Shown here one piece after another: positions 7,177-10,738 of a stretch of 10,738 nt of DNA. How positions within the stretch are numbered: the stretch's first letter is position 1; each line of letters opens with the position of its first letter. A program made the translations under genes and the position numbers. Below the pieces are notes generated by a model. That model saw only the letters and a list, made by a program, of their open reading frames with translations. It was not told the DNA's origin and searched no databases. The stretch lies in the NCBI GenBank assembly GCA_024243835.1, contig JALPMN010000479.1, positions 1 to 10,738 of the forward strand, written 5' to 3'. This DNA comes from Enteropsectra breve (taxonomy: Eukaryota; Microsporidia).

Positions 7177-7515
7177 TTATATTTTAGCAATTGAGACAAA
7201 TATTTCTGAGTCAATGAGCAAGTTCTCGTGAATTTTTCCCTTGTAGAACAGAAGAAGCCCACCAAAGGAGCACTCAAACCCATCCTCTTCTATTTTGTAT
7301 ACAGTGCCTCTCATTAGATAAATATTCGAGGGCAGAATGGGCTCTTCAAGATACAGACGGACTTGCACATCATCGCCCGTAGCAAGCGGCAAAAGACCCT
7401 TGTGGTAGTCTATGGACATTTCTGATGTGTTGGACACCAGCACAACTCGTGGTACCATTTCGAACGACAGTATGAGATTATCAACTGCTCGGTATGTCTC
7501 GTTCAGAATCTCCAT
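7177..7515 (-). CDS. RPB8: RNA polymerase I/II/III common subunit Rpb8
   Basis: 112 residues from ATG 7515 (yeast and human have about 146-150). Rpb8 is a small OB-fold subunit shared by all three nuclear RNA polymerases. The C-terminal half carries the family signature: NIYLMRGTVYKIEE (64-77), like YVMYGKVYRIE; CSFGGLLLFYKG (82-93), like VSYGGLLMRL.G; and LLIDSEIFVSIAKI (99-112), like F..DSRVYLLMKK. The N-terminal half, with YRAVDNL and RVVLVSN, is less conserved and lacks the usual first strand (L.EDIF.V). The frame is open 15 codons further upstream, to TTG 7560, without an ATG. The only CCC nearby (plus-strand GGG 7548-7550) is 32 bases from the ATG, unlike the other genes. A 3' AATAAA-like region follows the stop. 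The gene converges on the hsp90 relic and lies downstream of the membrane-protein gene on the same strand. Confidence 0.88.
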   Translation of the reverse strand: MEILNETYRAVDNLILSFEMVPRVVLVSNTSEMSIDYHKGLLPLATGDDVQVRLYLEEPILPSNIYLMRGTVYKIEEDGFECSFGGLLLFYKGKIHENLLIDSEIFVSIAKI

Positions 7516-7737
7516 GGAAATAAAATATTTTAAAATTTTATTTTGCAGGGAGAAAAGCAAATTTCCAAGTGTTAAAGAGAATTACTATAGTAAACAAAAT
7601 AGAGTGAACTGCAACAAATATTTTGCATATTGGGTATTTTACAGGCCCATGTTGCTGTAACTTAAAAAATTTTAAAAAGCGCTTGAGCTAACTCTATACG
7701 AACTGTTCACAAGGATATTTATTTATGAAAGGCTGTT

Positions 7738-8646
7738 TTAGAAATAAATTGGCATTCCACCGTTATTTGTCTTTTCAAGAAGCACGAATGTCTCATAGCC
7801 CTTTTTAAAATTGATTTTCAGAGGGCCATCCTGAGGGGGGAGTGTTCGTTTGAAGTTTCCGCTGCGCCAGAATGATGGGCCCATGTTATATGCGGCCCTG
7901 ACCTTGTATATTTTATTAGAAAGCGGATATCCGTTCTCGCTGAAAAATTTGTATGTGGTCTTTAGCTTCAGTTCCTGCTTAATTTCTACTTTGGGTTTTA
8001 TATAAAGAAGACAAATATCTGGTATCTTTGTTGTCTCCGTCTTCAATATGCACCTGCACATAGCATTATTACAAAGCTTGCAGTTTTTTGTACTTTTCGC
8101 TTGTGTGAAACACAGATGCACAGAATTGTCGGCATCAACATCAGCCTCTTCCAAGGATATTGATCCAAGTGCCCTTTCTGTGCTCACAGTTTCTGTTTTA
8201 TTTGTTGAGGGGCAATGTACTTCCTCTGTTTCGTCCAAAAATATGTTTACCGGAGAGTTTGGATTAGTGCCATTCTCTATCGCTAGCTGTGAATAAATGT
8301 AAAACGCTCCACCGATTCTTTTTTCATAGCTGAATCTTTTTGTACTGCGCATTGCTCTGAGTATCGTTCTCTTCTCGGCCCACGAGAGCTTGTAGTACGG
8401 AATGTTCTGCTCCACCATTTTTGCAACAATTTTGAGAGCTGCAGTAAATTTCTGCTTGTGCGGATCAAACTCGTTTTCACGCAAGAAATTTTTGATAGCA
8501 TCAATGGGCTCTACGAGGATGTATGCGTTTTTGATGGTTGAAGGGAGACGTACAAGCAGCATTAGCGCACAAATAAGCATTATCAGCAGCACACATAAAC
8601 CCGCTCCCACTAAAATTCTGTACAAGTCACCAAGTATGAAGGACAT
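7738..8646 (-). CDS. Unrecognised single-span membrane protein with a cysteine cluster
   Basis: 302 residues, not recognised as a known family. A long hydrophobic segment at about 8-33 (ILGDLYRILVGAGLCVLLIM onward) followed by basic residues suggests a signal anchor or N-terminal membrane span rather than a cleaved signal peptide. Next comes a mixed helical region (about 45-125), a polar acidic stretch (about 126-175), then cysteines at 179, 189, 192, 197 and 199 (C-x9-C-x2-C-x4-C-x-C), which could bind zinc or form disulfides. The basic C-terminal part includes GPSFWRSGNFKRTLPPQDGP (256-275). The start is well supported by the CCCC element five bases upstream. The composition matches its neighbours, so there is no sign of recent transfer. 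It may be a lineage-specific membrane or secretory-pathway protein; side of membrane and role are unknown. Confidence 0.75.
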   Translation of the reverse strand: MSFILGDLYRILVGAGLCVLLIMLICALMLLVRLPSTIKNAYILVEPIDAIKNFLRENEFDPHKQKFTAALKIVAKMVEQNIPYYKLSWAEKRTILRAMRSTKRFSYEKRIGGAFYIYSQLAIENGTNPNSPVNIFLDETEEVHCPSTNKTETVSTERALGSISLEEADVDADNSVHLCFTQAKSTKNCKLCNNAMCRCILKTETTKIPDICLLYIKPKVEIKQELKLKTTYKFFSENGYPLSNKIYKVRAAYNMGPSFWRSGNFKRTLPPQDGPLKINFKKGYETFVLLEKTNNGGMPIYF

Positions 8647-8660
8647 TAAAAGGGGCTATC
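8647..8660 (-). promoter_or_regulatory. CCCC start element before the membrane-protein gene
   Basis: Read on the - strand, GATAGCCCCTTTTA stands before ATG 8646, with CCCC at plus-strand 8655-8652 and five bases to the start. The TAGCCCC core is identical to that before ATG 6762. Confidence 0.7.
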
Positions 8661-9275
8661 CACTTAGAAAAATGATTATGCTAGGAATGTCAAAAAGTAT
8701 AGATCCTATAACACAATTATAGAAATCAACTATAATGCACTCTGCTACCTGATTATACCAAATATGTAAAAGTATTAAAAATATAGCAAAAATCTAGTGC
8801 CAGGTTTTCATTAAACTATGGGCTTGTGTCAGTGACAAAAACTGTAATGCAATCGATACTATGAACTAAAGAGTATTGCTAATAACAAGAATTGTTCTTG
8901 GCATAAAGGATCAAAATAGCCTTTATGAGTAGTTTTATACGGTAGGATGCTTCCCTTTCACAATTAAACCGTCTTCTTTTCAATCAAGTGCACACATGCT
9001 TTTTTAAAATTTAATCGTAAAATCAAAAATAAAATTTTGATTAAAGAAGAAAAGCCCAGACTAAAAAAAACTATGTCTTGGGTCAACCACACACTTATAC
9101 TTAGAAGATATTTGGAAATTTTTTGAGATATTTGCATTTGTTTGGATAAAAAGCTCTTAATGAACATGATTTAGTGCTATCAGCATGTTTTAAGTGCCTT
9201 CTTGCGTGCATGCTCACTTAATGTTTACACTGTTTACATTTTTGTTACCTTTTTAATTATCTGTTTGTTACTATA
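8661..9275. other. AT-rich intergenic stretch between divergent units
   Basis: About 615 bases with no supported gene. The - strand has a 67-codon ATG frame (9167-8964) that is rich in Phe, Leu, Ile, Ser and Lys, as expected of AT-rich noise, with no start element and no recognised motif. It separates the divergent membrane-protein gene and the hsp70 relic and presumably holds the - strand promoter near 8660-8720. Confidence 0.5.
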
Positions 9276-9282
9276 CTAAAAA

Positions 9283-9310
9283 TTCTAGAACTTTTTGGAA
9301 AATTCTAGAA
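9283..9310 (+). promoter_or_regulatory. Six-unit heat shock element
   Basis: TTC 9283, GAA 9288, TTT 9293, GAA 9298, TTC 9303 and GAA 9308 alternate in exact five-base phase; only the third unit departs from TTC by one base. The 10-mer AATTCTAGAA occurs twice (9281-9290 and 9301-9310). This is a near-ideal HSF trimer site array. An AATATTTAAAGG TATA-like box follows at 9313-9324, about 90 bases before the first hsp70-like residues. Confidence 0.85.
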
Positions 9311-9391
9311 AAAATATTTAAAGGAAGTTATTCAATTGGTTTTAGGCTAAATAGACTAAAACAAGTAGGGATTAAGAGAAATGCTCTTCTA

Positions 9392-9967
9392 AGAGTAACA
9401 GGAGCAACGTTTATGATGCAGCAACAAAGAAATGCTGTGTTTATAGATTGTAGCAATTCAGGAAACACGGGCAGATGTACCCCTTTCTCCTCTGCTTGTA
9501 GTTCTTCAATTAATTTATGATTTGCAAAAAAATGAAATTCTCACTCTATCACTATTTCCATTAAGAAAGTTTATTTTATTACAATTCTTGGAATTTCGAG
9601 ACACTAGAGCGAGGAGCAAGCTAATAAATAAAATTATGCACTTATTTATCGATTGCAAACATTATATTTCTCGCATTTCTGGCTACATGCAGCACATTCT
9701 TAATTTTTCTTCATTTTTCCACAATTTATTGATTAAATCACTATTGTTTGAGCAATTGTGCACGAAATGGGAGATAAGCGTTATGTTTCAGGCATTTACA
9801 GCTTATTTAAAGCATAAAATCGCCATTTTCAGGTCTCACTTATACATTTTGTTGTATCTGTGGGAATTGGCTTGAGGATAATTTTTTCGTGAGGACAAGC
9901 GGAAACAGACTTAAATACGGCCAGAAATGCTGAATTCTCGAATAAAATTATTTTCCTTAGCATCTGA
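9392..9967 (+). pseudogene. Decayed hsp70 gene, N-terminal ATPase part
   Basis: Hsp70 landmarks appear in order through two frames. GATF then RN, VFI and SGN..R.TP (9401-9484) correspond to GTTYS, R/KNG, VEI and GN..RTTPS. After TGA 9518, in another frame: FRDT (9594-9605), M (9636), FIDCKHYISR (9645-9674), M.H...F (9687-9707), EISVM (9771-9785) and AYL (9801-9809) correspond to F.DTER, VAM, FDAKRLIGR, DMKHWPF, EIS.MVL and AYLG. Shifted again: VVSV (9851-9862), then QA..D..T.........KII (9896-9955) correspond to VVTVPAYF, QATKDAGTIAGLNVLRII. Hsp70 is an ATP-dependent chaperone of about 600-650 residues; traces cover roughly its first 170 and end before the next gene. Two internal stops and at least two frame changes make it nonfunctional. 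The strong HSE upstream supports the call. Not checked by alignment, but the ordered matches make chance unlikely. Confidence 0.72.
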
Positions 9968-10060
9968 TGTTGATTTTCATTTATCATTTTTTGAAAACAC
10001 TTTCTGTACTTAAATTATTTACAAATTCTGATCATTAATTAAAGAAATAAATGCAAGATT

Positions 10061-10074
10061 TTTAAGGCCCCACA
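10061..10074 (+). promoter_or_regulatory. CCCC start element before the gene at 10075
   Basis: TTTAAGGCCCCACA precedes ATG 10075, with CCCC at 10068-10071 and three bases to the start. It closely resembles the element before 3505. Confidence 0.7.
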
Positions 10075-10521
10075 ATGGACGGGACACTGCTGGTTTTTGA
10101 CTCGGACTACATAAAGGAAAACGTTATTACAGTGGGCGAGCACACTTTGCTGAGGTCTAATATAGCAAAGGGGTTCACTAAGGTGTACATTACGAAGCAA
10201 CTGAGGAAGGATGTGGAGTGTGATGTAATGATAGTAAAAATAGACAAGGACCAAAGCTTCAGCTCTGTAACAAGCTTTGAGACGAAAGACTGCTTGATCT
10301 TCTCTAGCGATCCTCTCAAGGCGATTGAGTTTTACCTGAGCTTCAAGATACCATTCAAGTTTGTAGCATTCCACGACAGCAGAAGGTTCATAGCACTTGG
10401 AATCAAGAAGAGCGATCTCGCCAAGAGGCTTGCAAGCACAACGGCAAAGCTGTGCGCATCGAAGAAGAAAAAGCCAAGCCTGCCTTCTGACTTGTCTTCC
10501 CAGTGGCTAGAAAATTTTTGA
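10075..10521 (+). CDS. Unrecognised small protein with lysine-rich C-terminal segment
   Basis: 148 residues, no family recognised. The first 110 residues look like a compact alternating alpha/beta fold, with strand-like pieces TLLVFDSD, KVYIT, DVMIVKI, CLIFSS and FKFVAFH. A basic tail follows (KKSDLAKRLA, then KKKK at 130-133), which could be a nuclear localisation or nucleic-acid contact patch. There is no signal peptide or membrane span. The start is well supported by the CCCC element. Codon use is more GC-rich than the flanking DNA, as in the other intact genes, which argues for a real gene. It follows the hsp70 relic by about 110 bases on the same strand. Confidence 0.72.
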   Translation: MDGTLLVFDSDYIKENVITVGEHTLLRSNIAKGFTKVYITKQLRKDVECDVMIVKIDKDQSFSSVTSFETKDCLIFSSDPLKAIEFYLSFKIPFKFVAFHDSRRFIALGIKKSDLAKRLASTTAKLCASKKKKPSLPSDLSSQWLENF

Positions 10522-10738
10522 GGGGCAAAAATCAAACGGAATTCAAAATAATTGGAAGCCCAGTGGGCGGTTCTAACGATGTAGTTGGTTCATTGCGGTG
10601 GTGACTGGTCCATCTGATGTTATTGGCACGTTATACGCTTAAGTGCTGATGTAAATAGTAAAAAGTAAATATTTGTAGATTGAGCAGGCTAAAAAGAGCA
10701 ATTATGTAAATAAATATTAAAACTTTATTAAACTTATA
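10522..10738. other. 3' flank at the window edge
   Basis: The stretch 10557-10635 is clearly GC-richer than other intergenic DNA (AGCCCAGTGGGCGG onward) and short frames read protein-like residues such as GGSNDVVGSLRW before a stop. No start, known domain or RNA gene was recognised. The last 60 bases are AT-rich with AATAAATATT. Confidence 0.4.

Noticed and set aside
7577..7628. Minus-strand CCC-AAT-ATG with a short frame upstream of RPB8, as a first exon
   Set aside because: It opens only about 18 codons, resembles no Rpb8 N-terminus, and no GT-AG intron would join it in frame to ATG 7515 convincingly.
8964..9167. 67-codon - strand ATG frame
   Set aside because: Low-complexity AT-rich composition, no start element and no recognised motif; more likely chance.
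9522..9875. 117-residue + strand open frame as a gene
   Set aside because: It starts at TTG, has no CCC element, and its residues trace decayed Hsp70 motifs; it is part of the relic.
1..10738. tRNA, rRNA or CRISPR features
   Set aside because: Looking for tRNA B-box-like GGTTC sequences and cloverleaf arms gave no convincing case (the GGTTC hits near 10569 and 10588 lack partners); no rRNA-like or direct-repeat/spacer pattern was seen.

Overview
The window looks like nuclear DNA of a microsporidian (a fungus-related intracellular parasite). The recognisable genes are eukaryotic but shorter than in yeast or animals: proteasome lid subunit Rpn6 and RNA polymerase subunit Rpb8, both without visible introns. 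Intergenic DNA is AT-rich. Nearly every gene carries a CCC or CCCC element within about 0-8 bases of its start ATG, the short-leader start signal known from microsporidia. Several stop codons sit inside an AATAAA signal. Long gaps between genes and a Ty3/gypsy-type integrase tail at the left edge fit the larger, transposon-bearing microsporidian genomes better than the most compact ones. The species cannot be fixed from this sequence.

Layout. Positions 3-227 are the end of a retrotransposon integrase. Positions 228-687 hold AT-rich DNA with two inverted repeats and two G-runs. Positions 688-1906 are an apparently decayed gene resembling the tRNA thiolation factor Ncs2/Ctu2. Its last 289 codons are open and run in frame into the next gene (1907-2941), a Rad60-Esc2-NIP45-like protein with SUMO-interacting motifs, an AT-hook, decapeptide repeats and two C-terminal ubiquitin-like domains. 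Then come a six-membrane-span protein resembling nucleoporin Ndc1 (3505-4749) and RPN6 (5160-6302), all on the + strand. A decayed hsp90-like start with a well preserved heat-shock promoter follows (6710-7067). On the - strand lie RPB8 (7177-7515) and an unrecognised single-span membrane protein (7738-8646). A six-unit heat shock element (9283-9310) stands before a decayed hsp70 (9392-9967). A small unrecognised gene (10075-10521) ends the window.

The intact genes are unrelated housekeeping or orphan genes and form no evident pathway. The most notable feature is in the spaces between them: two heat-shock chaperone genes, hsp70 and hsp90, appear as frameshifted N-terminal relics, each behind a promoter that still looks functional. 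I worked these out by reading all frames against the remembered order of conserved family motifs. No alignment was run, so these calls need a profile search.
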